A stretch of 64,000 nucleotides of DNA. Source: JAWHTC01 sp032586155. Lineage in GTDB: Bacteria; Pseudomonadota; Alphaproteobacteria; Rhodobacterales; Rhodobacteraceae. Under the pieces are notes generated by a model. The model was not told the DNA's origin. It saw only the letters and a program-made list of their open reading frames with translations, and searched no databases. Position numbers and translations under genes: made by a program. Positions 17,431-26,302 of this stretch are shown piece after piece (position 1 is the first letter of the stretch; every line of letters begins with the position of its first letter). The stretch spans positions 62,001 through 126,000 of the forward strand of contig NZ_JAWHTC010000007.1 in the NCBI RefSeq assembly GCF_032586155.1, given 5' to 3'.

Positions 17431-18690
17431 TCACCTTTCTGACGGGCCCTGATAGGTCAGATAGGCCTGTTTGATGCCGATCTGATCAGCGATGTGTTTG
17501 GCGTCGTGCCACACCCCCCAGAGGAAGGTCGAGCCGCGGCGCGACTGCCAGGGCAGGCCGAGGAAATAGATGCCCGGTTCGTTCGACACCCCGCGCTGAT
17601 GCAGCGGCGCGCCTTTCTCGTCGAATGTATCGACTTCCATCCAGCTGAAATCCTGCCGGAACCCGGTGGCCCAGATGATCGAGGTGATGCCTTCGGCGGC
17701 AAGGTCCAGCTCGCGGATTGGGTTGGTCAGGCAGTCGGGATCGGGGAAGACGTCACGCGCGCCGGGCTCTTCGGGAAGGTCGATGCCGGTACGTTCGACA
17801 TAGGCATCGGCCATATCCAGCATCTCGTTATAGTTGGCGTCGCCCTTGGCAATATTGTCCTGAAGATCGCCGCCGAACTTCAACACGCCATCTTTGAAAC
17901 TGTCGGTCCGGCCGACCAGGGTGACGCCTTCTCCGGCGAGGCGGCGGAAATCCATGGTTTGACCGCCATAGGCGCCGCTGACAGAGATTGTCACGTGTTC
18001 CGTGCCCGGTTTCTGGGCCGCCATGTCCCACAGGCCCAGCACCCCCAGCCACCAGACGAAATCACGCTCGCGATAGGCGCGCGGCGGGCGGTCATGCGGG
18101 CCAACCGACAAGAAGACCTTGCGGCCCGCGCGGTTGAGCTCGTCTGCGATTTGCGCCCCGGATGAGCCGCCACCGACCACCATCACCGCCCCGTCAGGAA
18201 GCTGCTCAGGGTTGCGGTAGTGGAAGGAATGCACCTGCTCGAGGTCTGCCGCTTGCGGCACGATCGGAGGGATGACCGGGCATTGGAAAGCGCCGGTGGC
18301 GGCAACGATGTTGCGGGCCTTGATCTGACCGGCGCTGGTGTCGACCAGAAAGGCGCTGCCATCTTCGGTACGGCGCGCCGTGGTCACTTCGACCCCGGTG
18401 CGGATCGGGGCGTCGACCTGTTTTGCATAGTCGACCAGGTAGTCGGCGATCCGTTCCTTGCCTGGGAATTCGTCCGGGTCACAATCCTCGAATTTCAGGT
18501 TCGGAAAGCGGTCATGCCAGGCCGGACCGTTGGCGACAAGCGAATCCCACCGCCCCGAGCGCCAGGCCTCGGCGATCCGGTTTTTTTCCAGCACGAGATG
18601 CTCGACCCCGTTATTGCCCAGATGCTCGCTCATGGCGATGCCTGCCTGTCCGCCGCCCACTATCAAAGTGTCAATTTTCTCGATCGTCAT
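17431..18690 (-). CDS. FAD-dependent NAD(P)H monooxygenase of the flavin-containing (CzcO-like) group
   Basis: The 419-residue protein has an FAD-binding GGGQAG near the N-terminus, a second NAD(P) Rossmann motif VVGGGSSGAQIADEL in the middle, and a conserved IIWATGFRQDFSW before the C-terminus, as in group B flavoprotein monooxygenases and the COG2072 set. The substrate is unknown. The ATG at 18690 (MTIEKIDTLIVG) places the FAD loop at the usual distance from the N-terminus; a start 20 codons upstream is possible. It leads a leftward group with RidA, LysR and ArgE. That proximity to a dimethylamine-dehydrogenase-like gene suggests N-compound oxidation is only a guess. Confidence 0.82.
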   Translation of the reverse strand: MTIEKIDTLIVGGGQAGIAMSEHLGNNGVEHLVLEKNRIAEAWRSGRWDSLVANGPAWHDRFPNLKFEDCDPDEFPGKERIADYLVDYAKQVDAPIRTGVEVTTARRTEDGSAFLVDTSAGQIKARNIVAATGAFQCPVIPPIVPQAADLEQVHSFHYRNPEQLPDGAVMVVGGGSSGAQIADELNRAGRKVFLSVGPHDRPPRAYRERDFVWWLGVLGLWDMAAQKPGTEHVTISVSGAYGGQTMDFRRLAGEGVTLVGRTDSFKDGVLKFGGDLQDNIAKGDANYNEMLDMADAYVERTGIDLPEEPGARDVFPDPDCLTNPIRELDLAAEGITSIIWATGFRQDFSWMEVDTFDEKGAPLHQRGVSNEPGIYFLGLPWQSRRGSTFLWGVWHDAKHIADQIGIKQAYLTYQGPSER

Positions 18691-18900
18691 CCGTTCTGCG
18701 TCCTTTCCCGGATCGGGGCCTGCCCCGGCGTTTGTCATTACGGTTGTCAAAGTCGGTCAGGTGCCGAGTGGCACCGTGGTCACGTCTTCCGGCGACGTTT
18801 TCACAAAACCTTCACAGGTTAAATTACCGTCTTTCTCATCCTTGCTTTGGCTTTCCCAAAGCATAGGGGTTCGGGCCGCTCGAATGCGTGGCCGGCACGC

Positions 18901-19686
18901 TCAAAGCCCCAGCAGGTAGGGCGTGAGCAACGAAAACAGCTCGGCCTGCGAGGTGATGGCGCATTTGCGGTAAAGCTGTTTGCGGATCACCTTGACGGTC
19001 TGTGGGCTGATCCCGAGCAGCAACCCGATGGACGCCGAGGAATGACCGCGCAGGATCAGAAAGGCGATTTCCCCCTGACGCGGGCTGAGAGGGATGCCGC
19101 GTTCCTCCTTGAGCCGGTCGCGCAGCGCCTGGACGATGGCGCGATCATCCTGCCCGGCCTCGGAGCGCAACCGAGACCAATGCCGGCTGGCCAGGGGAAT
19201 GACAATGGGTGACACCTCGCGCAGTCGGGACAGGTCGCGGGCTGAGAATTGACGTGCAGATGAAGCATCGCGCCCGACGCAGATGGTGACAGACACGCCC
19301 GGGGCCGGATGGGCGAGGAAGTCGACCTCGTCCGTCAGCGTCGTGCGGCGATAGTAGGTGGCAAAGTATTCGTTGCGCCGGAACTGGTCCGGAGCGACGT
19401 CTCGCAGCCTATAGAACCCTTCCTCAGCCCGCTTCGTGTGCAGCGCATAAATCGGGTCGAGCAGGTAGATGCCGCGCACATAGTCGCTGTTCAACCGTTC
19501 GAAGACACGCGGCTCGTTGGCATGAGAAAAAAACACCTTTGGGCCGCGATCCTCGAAATAAGCCAGCATGGTGACGTTGTCGATGTCACAGACTTGACCC
19601 AGCCAGGCGTAGAGTGCCGGTTCGAACTCTGTTGTGCCAAGCGCGGCGATGGCCTCGCCCAGCCATTGGTTGGTGGTTTTCGTCAT
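18901..19686 (-). CDS. LuxR-family transcriptional regulator
   Basis: The 261-residue regulator has a C-terminal LuxR/FixJ helix-turn-helix (LSPRQGEIAFLILRGHSSASIG, then ISPQTVKVIRKQLYRK). The N-terminal ~180 residues show no recognised receiver or autoinducer domain and may sense an unknown ligand. The ATG at 19686 has GAGGAGG upstream. Upstream, in the 140-base spacer shared with the divergent flavoprotein gene, lies the perfect palindrome at 19707-19720, a candidate operator. Control of the divergent dehydrogenase is likely by arrangement but not shown. Confidence 0.85.
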   Translation of the reverse strand: MTKTTNQWLGEAIAALGTTEFEPALYAWLGQVCDIDNVTMLAYFEDRGPKVFFSHANEPRVFERLNSDYVRGIYLLDPIYALHTKRAEEGFYRLRDVAPDQFRRNEYFATYYRRTTLTDEVDFLAHPAPGVSVTICVGRDASSARQFSARDLSRLREVSPIVIPLASRHWSRLRSEAGQDDRAIVQALRDRLKEERGIPLSPRQGEIAFLILRGHSSASIGLLLGISPQTVKVIRKQLYRKCAITSQAELFSLLTPYLLGL

Positions 19687-19706
19687 CGCGACGCCATACC
19701 TCCTCG

Positions 19707-19720
19707 GGGGTATATACCCC
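19707..19720. promoter_or_regulatory. Perfect 14-bp palindrome in divergent spacer
   Basis: GGGGTATATACCCC reads the same on both strands. It sits 21 bases upstream of the LuxR-type start and about 107 bases before the dehydrogenase start. Its centre TATATA could also be part of a promoter. A dimeric regulator site is the simplest reading. Confidence 0.5.
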
Positions 19721-19826
19721 TTGATTGGGCACCTATAGCATTTAGGGCTGAAACCAGTGGTATGCAGTGGGGCGGGACTTTGCAAGTCGCGGGTCTGTTG
19801 CCCGCCCGATCCGGAAAGGTATTTTC

Positions 19827-21896
19827 ATGCGCGATCCCCGTTACGACATCCTGTTCGAACCGATGAAAATCGGCCCGCACACCGCCAAGAACCGGTTCTA
19901 CCAGGTGCCGCATTGCAATGGTGGCGGCTATCGCGACCCGTCGGCCGCGGCGGCGATGCGCGGGATCAAGTCCGAAGGCGGCTGGGGCGTGATCTTTACC
20001 GAGCAATGCGAGATGCATCACACGTCGGAAATCACGCCATTTATCGAGTTGCGCCTGTGGGAGGACAAGGACATCCCGCAATTGCGCAAGATGTCGGAGA
20101 AGATGAAGGAACATGGCGCGCTGGCGGGGATCCAGCTTGCCTATTCCGGGATCAACGGGCCGAACCTTTATACAAAGGAGGTGCCGCTCGCGGTCAGTGC
20201 CGCCCCGATCCGCACCTTTACCAACGATCCGCTTCAGGCGCGGGCGCTGGACAAGTCCGACATCCGTGATCTGCGCCGCTGGTTTGTCAATGCAGCCAAA
20301 CGCTCGCAAATGGCCGGGTTCGACCTGATCTGTCTTTACGGCGCCCACGGGTTCGGCATCTTTCAGCACTTCCTCAGCCGCGCCACCAATCACCGTACGG
20401 ATGAGTATGGCGGCTCACTGGAAAACCGTTCGCGATTCGTCAACGAGGTGATCGGCGATATCCGCGACGCGGTGGGCGACAGGATGGCGATTACATTGCG
20501 GGTCAGCCTGGATGAGACCATCGGCGATCTGGGATTTTCCAATGCCGAGGTGCGCGAGTTTGTCGAGATGAACAAGGACCTGCCGGATCTGTGGGACCTG
20601 GCCCAGGGCACGTGGGAGGATTGCTCGGGTCCCAGCCGCTTCAAGGAAGAGGCGGCGCAGCACGAGCTGGTCAAGGGCATTCATGAATTCACCGACAAGC
20701 CGATTGTCGGGGTGGGGCGGTTCACCTCGCCCGACGTGATGGTCAAGCAGATCAAGTCCGGCGTGCTGGATTTCATCGGCTGCGCGCGGCCGTCGATCGC
20801 CGATCCGTTCCTGCCCAAAAAGGTTGAGGAAGGCCGGATCGAGGACATTCGCGAATGTATCGGCTGCAACATCTGCATCACCGGCGACATGACCATGTCA
20901 ATCAGCCGCTGCACCCAGAACCCGACCTTCATGGAAGAATGGCGCAAGGGCTGGCATCCCGAGCGGATGAACGCCCAGGGCGTCAGTTCCAATGTGCTTG
21001 TGGTGGGGTCCGGTCCCGCTGGGTTGGAGGCGACGCGGGCGTTGTCGGAGCGTGGTTACGACGTGGCGCTGGCCGAGGCGACAACGACGCTGGGCGGACG
21101 CGTGGCGCGTGAACGGCATCTGCCGGGCCTGTCGGCCTGGGGCAGGGTGGTTGACTACCGTGAATACCAGATCGGCCAGAAACCGAATGTGGAGACCTAT
21201 TTCGACAGCCCGCTGGATGCCGAAAGCATCCTGGAGTTTGGCTTCGAAAACGTCTGTATCGCCACTGGCGCCAAGTGGCGCCGTGATGGGGTCAGCCGGC
21301 AGCATGTGGTGCCCTTTGCCAGCGACCCGTCGATGCCGATCTATACGCCCGACGATCTGATGGACGGGCAGCTCCCCGAGGGTCGTGTCGTGATCTACGA
21401 CGACGATCATTATTACATGGGGGGCGTTCTTGCCGAGCTGCTGGCGAAACAGGGCTGCGAGGTCACGATCATCACGCCGTCGGCCTACCTGTCGGACTGG
21501 ACGGTCAACACGCTGGAACAGCATGAAATTCACCGCAAGCTGGCCGAGATGGGCGTGAACATCGTGCTCAATCGCGGGGTCGAGGAGATTGCCAAAGGTC
21601 ACGTGGTGTCCAACTGTACCTATACCGGGCAGACCATGGAATTTGGCTGTGATGCGGTGGTGATGGTGTCGTCGAAGCTGGAAAACAATGCGATCTATCT
21701 GGATCTGAAAGCGCGCGAGGCAGAGTGGGCCGATGCCGGGATCAAGTCGGTCAGGATCATTGGCGACGCCAATGCGCCGGGTCCGATTGCCTGGGCCACC
21801 TATGCCGGACATCGCTATGCCCGGGAACTGGACGGGGAAGACATTGGTGATGCGCTGCCGTTCCGGCGCGAGATCACCGAGCTGGCGGTGGATTGA
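19827..21896 (+). CDS. Di/trimethylamine dehydrogenase-like iron-sulfur flavoprotein
   Basis: The 689-residue protein aligns end to end with trimethylamine dehydrogenase: an N-terminal FMN barrel, a [4Fe-4S] motif, then FAD/ADP-binding Rossmann domains (VVGSGPAGLEATRAL). Cys30 in QVPHCNGGG matches the Cys that covalently holds FMN. Cluster cysteines fall at 344, 347, 350 and 362. Position 60 is Gln, as I recall for dimethylamine dehydrogenase, rather than the Tyr60 of trimethylamine dehydrogenase; the Trp355 of the amine-binding bowl is also absent (Asp354 there). So the substrate is probably another N-methyl compound, oxidatively demethylated. ATG 19827 follows GAAAGG. Divergent from the LuxR gene; ends 49 bases before the caspase gene. 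Confidence 0.85.
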   Translation: MRDPRYDILFEPMKIGPHTAKNRFYQVPHCNGGGYRDPSAAAAMRGIKSEGGWGVIFTEQCEMHHTSEITPFIELRLWEDKDIPQLRKMSEKMKEHGALAGIQLAYSGINGPNLYTKEVPLAVSAAPIRTFTNDPLQARALDKSDIRDLRRWFVNAAKRSQMAGFDLICLYGAHGFGIFQHFLSRATNHRTDEYGGSLENRSRFVNEVIGDIRDAVGDRMAITLRVSLDETIGDLGFSNAEVREFVEMNKDLPDLWDLAQGTWEDCSGPSRFKEEAAQHELVKGIHEFTDKPIVGVGRFTSPDVMVKQIKSGVLDFIGCARPSIADPFLPKKVEEGRIEDIRECIGCNICITGDMTMSISRCTQNPTFMEEWRKGWHPERMNAQGVSSNVLVVGSGPAGLEATRALSERGYDVALAEATTTLGGRVARERHLPGLSAWGRVVDYREYQIGQKPNVETYFDSPLDAESILEFGFENVCIATGAKWRRDGVSRQHVVPFASDPSMPIYTPDDLMDGQLPEGRVVIYDDDHYYMGGVLAELLAKQGCEVTIITPSAYLSDWTVNTLEQHEIHRKLAEMGVNIVLNRGVEEIAKGHVVSNCTYTGQTMEFGCDAVVMVSSKLENNAIYLDLKAREAEWADAGIKSVRIIGDANAPGPIAWATYAGHRYARELDGEDIGDALPFRREITELAVD

Positions 21897-21945
21897 GCGA
21901 AGGCACCGGACGGCGACCGGCCCGGCGCAACCGCATCGCGAGGGT

Positions 21946-24900
21946 TTATGGGCACGCGGTCAATGTGGCGGCCGCCCAAAGGTTGGAACGATGCGCTTCG
22001 GGACGCGCTGTCATTGTGACGCATGCGCCTTGGGGGATAACGGTCAATGCCGGGTTGTTTCCGGAGTCGGTGTGTTGGGTATTCGTGCGCAGGTTGACGT
22101 CTGTGCGGGCCTTGAGAAGCGCGCCCACCGGCAGCGATTCACTGATGTAGTCTTCATCCTTTGGATTGAGAACATCGAAGGTCCTTTTCGAGACTTGGTT
22201 CAGGTCGTTGGGGCCGAGCATGACGAAGCCCGACAGCGGTTTTTCGGCAAACACCTGGAAAGACAACGCGCCGCCGATGCGTTGGTATTTCTCGGGCCGC
22301 ACGAGCCCGTCCGCGTTCGGAGTGAGTGCGCTGGGATCATCGACCTGGATGATGTCAAACACGGTGCGATAGGAGCCAGGCTTTAGCTCGTCTTTCGTGG
22401 GTTTGAAGTCCAGTTCCAAACCCTTGTCAGTGGTGCGCGCGTAGACGATCTCGACGGTTTTGCAGGTGTTGAGACTGACTTGTTCGCACAGGTGAATTGA
22501 CAGGCAAGAGTGGTGTGCCGCCGAATACCCGGCGCGTGGTTCAAAGAAAATCCGCAGCGGATCGCCCTGTTCGATCACGTCCTTCCTGAACGACAGAAGG
22601 CCAATGGAGCTGAGTGGTTTTTCGGAGCCGGGCATCCTGAAGACTGTAGCGTCACATCGGGTCGGACGGGCGATCGAACGGTCGGGTTTGGTGGCGGAGG
22701 TCGCGTATTTCTCGTACCAGCTGGCAATTTCGCGGCCGGTAACCAGTTTTCCCGGTCCCGACTTGTTGCCGTGGGAGCGGGGGAACCCTTTCTCGAGAAA
22801 AACGTCGCGCTTGATATCGACGTCATGGTGGTTTTGAAACACCTCCAGAACGGCGATCAGGGCCTTTTGCTGTTTGCTGTTCGGTTTCTCCTTATCGCCG
22901 TTGAGAAGAAGCTGGATCGCCACCGGGCCGCTTTTGGCATCGCCCTGCGCGCCGCGCAGGACGGTTGGTCTCTGGTCCAGTGACCGGCCGGGGATGATGT
23001 GGCCGCTGGGCGAGACAAAGAAATGCGTGCCCACGTCGGACCAACCGTTCCGGTCCACCTGGAAACGGCGAATGCCCTCGACGGTTTTTTCGTCGCCTGC
23101 ATTGAGTGTTTGCTCTGCGTTCGGGGCGAAAGTGTGATCCAGAATGATGCTGTTCAGGTCGCGCTTGGTTTTGATGCCTGAGTAAATCGCGTCGAATTTC
23201 GCTGGCTCCAGAGGTGTCAGGTAATAGGCCTTGTAGGCTTCGCTGGCGGAGGTGGGGGTCGTGACCCGGGTCGTATCGGTTTTGGTACCCATGAGGCGCA
23301 GTACGCTATTAGCGGTTCTTGCCATTGTCCGGTCCGAGTGTTTGGTGAGTTTCGACACCTTGGCCACGTCGGTTCTGTCGAGGTCCAGCGTTCCCAATTG
23401 ATCGCGATGCCTGGTGAGAATGGTCTGCATCGCGATCAGGATTCCAAGGTCGATGCGATAATCGTCTGTTGTCCGGTATTTGTCGCAGCCAAGCGCTTTC
23501 CCTTCGCCCAGCCGGTCGAGCAGGGCGTAGAAATGGGCGCTGTCGGCACCGAGGCGTTTGCGGATGTCGTCGCGCTTTGATCCGCGCAGGTCGCATAGTA
23601 AATTTAGAAATTCTTTCTCGGTGTATTGACCGATGTTGTTGTCTTCCGGTGTTGGCTTGTCTGGCTTCTTCGTGTGTGTCGGGTGCAGATCGCGGAACAG
23701 CATCGCGTCAAGCGCGGCGAAGGCGCCCCATTCGATCTGGCCCTTTTGGTTCTGGTCGCTCACGAAAAACGCTACGCTGATCGCATAAAGCACCAGCGGG
23801 GGCGCAAGAAGAAAAACACGGTTCCGTTTGATCAACTGCCATATCTTGAGAAGAATGCTGTCACGCGGTTCGTCCGTTTCCTCGTTCTCTTTGTCACCAT
23901 CTTTTTTTATTTGACCATCCGGTTGTGGCGGTGTGCGCGCTGGGCCGGGATCGGGGGAGTCGCCGCTTCCACTTGGCGGCTTTTCCGGTTTCTGGGCCCG
24001 ATCAAATCGCTTCAAAATCGCTTTGATCTTGTTAATCAGGTCGAGATGGCGCTCGTGATCGGAGGTGTCCCCCAGCCGGTCCCGCAAGAGCTGGGCCAGG
24101 CGGTTCGATTGGGGCGATGTCAGGTCCCGGTCCATCTTCTGGGCAATAAGGTCAATCGCTCCGCGGCGGATGATGTCGTTTCGATCGTGAAGATCGGCAA
24201 CGATCTGTGCGTCGACCGGCGGCACCGGGTTGAGGCAGATTTCCAGCGACCGCCCCTTGCCGAAACTGCTGTAAACCGGTTCGCTGTCGACGCCTTCGGC
24301 CTTGACCTTGTGGTAGACATAGCTGTGAAGCTGATCGGTGGTGATGGTTTCGCTGTCGGGGGCGGCCTCTCCGGTGACGATCCCGTTGATCAGGTGATGG
24401 GTGTAGATCGAATGGCTTTCGCCGGTTTCCGGGTCCTTACGTTCAAAGGCGCTTTGATCGGCCAGCGACGCGGCCATGACGTAGGTGCCTTGTCCCTGGG
24501 GCTGAAACCGGCCTTCTACCAGCTCTTTGTTGGCGTTGTATTCAACCGCTCGGCCAATCAGGTTTTCGGTCAACCCACCGGCATGGCAGCAGTCGAGAAT
24601 GATGATCTTGCGTTTGGAAGCCGAGTCCGAAATCATGTCCCGAACCAATTCACCCCTGACCGAAGTGGCGCTCAGCCGTGCGGGATCTGTCGAACGTACC
24701 GAAAGATACAGCTCCTTGTCTTCGCGCATGCCGTGTCCGGCATAGTAGAAGATCAGCGAATCCCCTTCTGCGGCATTGTCATAAAGATCATGGATTCTGA
24801 CCTGCGCCTCCTGCAGCCCCGGGTCCATGCATACTTCCACCTCATAGCCGCTCTTCTTCAGCACTTCGGCAAATTTCTCGATGTCCGATGCCGGTGCGGT

Positions 24901-24963
24901 CAGCGGGTGGATCAACTGGCTGTTGTAGCGCTGTACTCCGATAAGAAGGGCCTTGTTTGCCAT
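21946..24963 (-). CDS. Caspase-like protease with TM helix, amidase_2/PGRP-like domain and C-terminal SH3-like tail
   Basis: The 1005-residue protein opens with a C14 caspase/metacaspase domain (KALLIGVQRYN; catalytic His77 in YYAGHG; Cys126 in LDCCHAGG), to about residue 246. A helical segment, a Pro/charged linker and one hydrophobic helix (VFLLAPPLVLYAISVAFFV, ~385-403) follow. Around 595-760 is an amidase_2/PGRP-like region: DHTF (His ~610), RNGWSDVGTHFFVSPSGHI, PGRSL, SHGNKSGPGK (His ~731); the Cys/Asp zinc ligand usual before PG is Gly, so catalysis is uncertain. The last ~55 residues resemble an SH3-like repeat (VNLRTNT). Topology suggests protease inside, amidase-like part outside. 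ATG 24963 follows GGAG. Last gene of the leftward set, 14 bases after the trypsin-like gene. Confidence 0.85.
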   Translation of the reverse strand: MANKALLIGVQRYNSQLIHPLTAPASDIEKFAEVLKKSGYEVEVCMDPGLQEAQVRIHDLYDNAAEGDSLIFYYAGHGMREDKELYLSVRSTDPARLSATSVRGELVRDMISDSASKRKIIILDCCHAGGLTENLIGRAVEYNANKELVEGRFQPQGQGTYVMAASLADQSAFERKDPETGESHSIYTHHLINGIVTGEAAPDSETITTDQLHSYVYHKVKAEGVDSEPVYSSFGKGRSLEICLNPVPPVDAQIVADLHDRNDIIRRGAIDLIAQKMDRDLTSPQSNRLAQLLRDRLGDTSDHERHLDLINKIKAILKRFDRAQKPEKPPSGSGDSPDPGPARTPPQPDGQIKKDGDKENEETDEPRDSILLKIWQLIKRNRVFLLAPPLVLYAISVAFFVSDQNQKGQIEWGAFAALDAMLFRDLHPTHTKKPDKPTPEDNNIGQYTEKEFLNLLCDLRGSKRDDIRKRLGADSAHFYALLDRLGEGKALGCDKYRTTDDYRIDLGILIAMQTILTRHRDQLGTLDLDRTDVAKVSKLTKHSDRTMARTANSVLRLMGTKTDTTRVTTPTSASEAYKAYYLTPLEPAKFDAIYSGIKTKRDLNSIILDHTFAPNAEQTLNAGDEKTVEGIRRFQVDRNGWSDVGTHFFVSPSGHIIPGRSLDQRPTVLRGAQGDAKSGPVAIQLLLNGDKEKPNSKQQKALIAVLEVFQNHHDVDIKRDVFLEKGFPRSHGNKSGPGKLVTGREIASWYEKYATSATKPDRSIARPTRCDATVFRMPGSEKPLSSIGLLSFRKDVIEQGDPLRIFFEPRAGYSAAHHSCLSIHLCEQVSLNTCKTVEIVYARTTDKGLELDFKPTKDELKPGSYRTVFDIIQVDDPSALTPNADGLVRPEKYQRIGGALSFQVFAEKPLSGFVMLGPNDLNQVSKRTFDVLNPKDEDYISESLPVGALLKARTDVNLRTNTQHTDSGNNPALTVIPQGACVTMTARPEAHRSNLWAAATLTACP

Positions 24964-24977
24964 CGGCAACTCCGTGT

Positions 24978-26180
24978 TCAGCTTCCCGGTGCGGTGGGGT
25001 AGTCGATGCCTTTGTCTTCCAGTTCATTGCGAAACTGCGAGGCGGCCATGGCATGGGCATAGTTGGCTTTCTCAGTCCATCCGGCAAAATGCAGACCGAC
25101 GACCGAAGATCCGCTTTCGTGCACATCGATGACGGGTGATCCCGAACTGCCCGGCAATGTCGTGGCATCGTAGCCCAAAACCGTGTCTCGGTTGTCGCGA
25201 CTGTCCGCGCCGGGCAGGATGTCGATCTCGCCGGGCGAGAAGCGCTTTACCCCGAAAACATAGTTGAACAGTTTGACGAGCAGCGTGAATGGGTAGGTGC
25301 CGGTCTTGGGCTTGGCCGGGAACCCGATGGCGTAGACCGGACGGGTTTCGATCAGATAGCCAGCATCGGTTTCGGGAACAAGCGGGTCCGGAAGGGTTTT
25401 GCCGGGGTCCGGCTTGCAGCGAAGCACCGCGTAGTCGAGCTTGTCAAAATCAATCTTGTAGGGATCGATCACCTGGTCCGACGTGACGATTTCACTCTCC
25501 TGAAGCGCGAAGGTCCGGGACGTGTCCGGTACCTGCCCGGATCCGAAATCGATCGACACATCACCCTTGAATTGCCAGCCGCCATTGCCATCCGGTTCGG
25601 CAATCACTTGCAGTACATGCCGGTTTGTCAGAACCAGGTTGTCGCCAAAAGCAAAACCGCTTCCCTTTTGTGCGCCGTTGAGATTGATCCGCCCAACCGA
25701 CGCGGCGGTCTTTTCGATCTGTGTCCGGTAGTTGTCGACAACCAGGGACCAGTCGCCCGGGTCCTCGCCTTCCGTCAACAGGCTGCCGTCCTGAAACGCG
25801 AAGGACGGCCGGGTGCCGTCGGCATGCACGATCGCTTCGGCAGCGGTCAGTTCGTCTTCGGTTAGAATGGCCTTGTCACCGTCCTGGCTCAGCTTTTGCA
25901 AGCCGTTCTCGGCCCGGGACACAATCGCCCGTGACACGGTTGTCCACGAGTCGAAGGCGTCAGGGCGGTTTTTCGATTCCTGGTCCAGGCGGTCACGCAG
26001 ACGGGCAACCTTTTCCTGCAAATCCGCCTGTGAAAGGGAAAACGAAGGTGTCTCGGTGGACGGGCCAGGTGTCGGAGCATCGAGACTTTTGGTGGTCATC
26101 AAGCCGGGCTGAGCGCGCTTGCTGCCAATCAAGCGCATCAGCCTTTTGTTGTCTTCGCGGCTCTTGCCTTCAAACGTCAT
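24978..26180 (-). CDS. Trypsin-like serine protease (S1/V8-type)
   Basis: The 400-residue protein has a ~140-residue charged N-terminal region (coiled-coil-like QADLQEKVARLRDRL) and a C-terminal chymotrypsin-fold protease. The triad is visible: His188 in LTNRHV, Asp249 in DYAVLRC, Ser346 in LPGSSGSPV. No signal peptide is seen, so it should act in the cytosol. It shares GVKRFSPG and VGLHFAG with the protease half of the protease-nuclease gene at 32971, so the two are paralogues. ATG 26180 has AAAGG 8 bases upstream. It lies between the STAND ATPase and caspase genes on one strand. Confidence 0.9.
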   Translation of the reverse strand: MTFEGKSREDNKRLMRLIGSKRAQPGLMTTKSLDAPTPGPSTETPSFSLSQADLQEKVARLRDRLDQESKNRPDAFDSWTTVSRAIVSRAENGLQKLSQDGDKAILTEDELTAAEAIVHADGTRPSFAFQDGSLLTEGEDPGDWSLVVDNYRTQIEKTAASVGRINLNGAQKGSGFAFGDNLVLTNRHVLQVIAEPDGNGGWQFKGDVSIDFGSGQVPDTSRTFALQESEIVTSDQVIDPYKIDFDKLDYAVLRCKPDPGKTLPDPLVPETDAGYLIETRPVYAIGFPAKPKTGTYPFTLLVKLFNYVFGVKRFSPGEIDILPGADSRDNRDTVLGYDATTLPGSSGSPVIDVHESGSSVVGLHFAGWTEKANYAHAMAASQFRNELEDKGIDYPTAPGS

Positions 26181-26302
26181 TAATCAACCTTTCGATGCAA
26201 TAATTTTCAACCTAATGGAGTGCTGCCAATCTACAAAGAAGAAGTTTTCGAACGAAAACGCCGCTTGACTGAGGGCTTGTGTGCCGTTTCCACCCGTGAG
26301 GT
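26181..26302. promoter_or_regulatory. AT-richer spacer with 7-bp inverted repeat, possible internal promoter
   Basis: This 122-base gap is the only break of note inside the leftward conflict-type gene set. It contains GTTTTCG (26244-26250), two bases, and CGAAAAC (26253-26259). A separate promoter or operator for the trypsin-caspase pair is possible; no clear -35/-10 pair was picked out. Confidence 0.35.
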
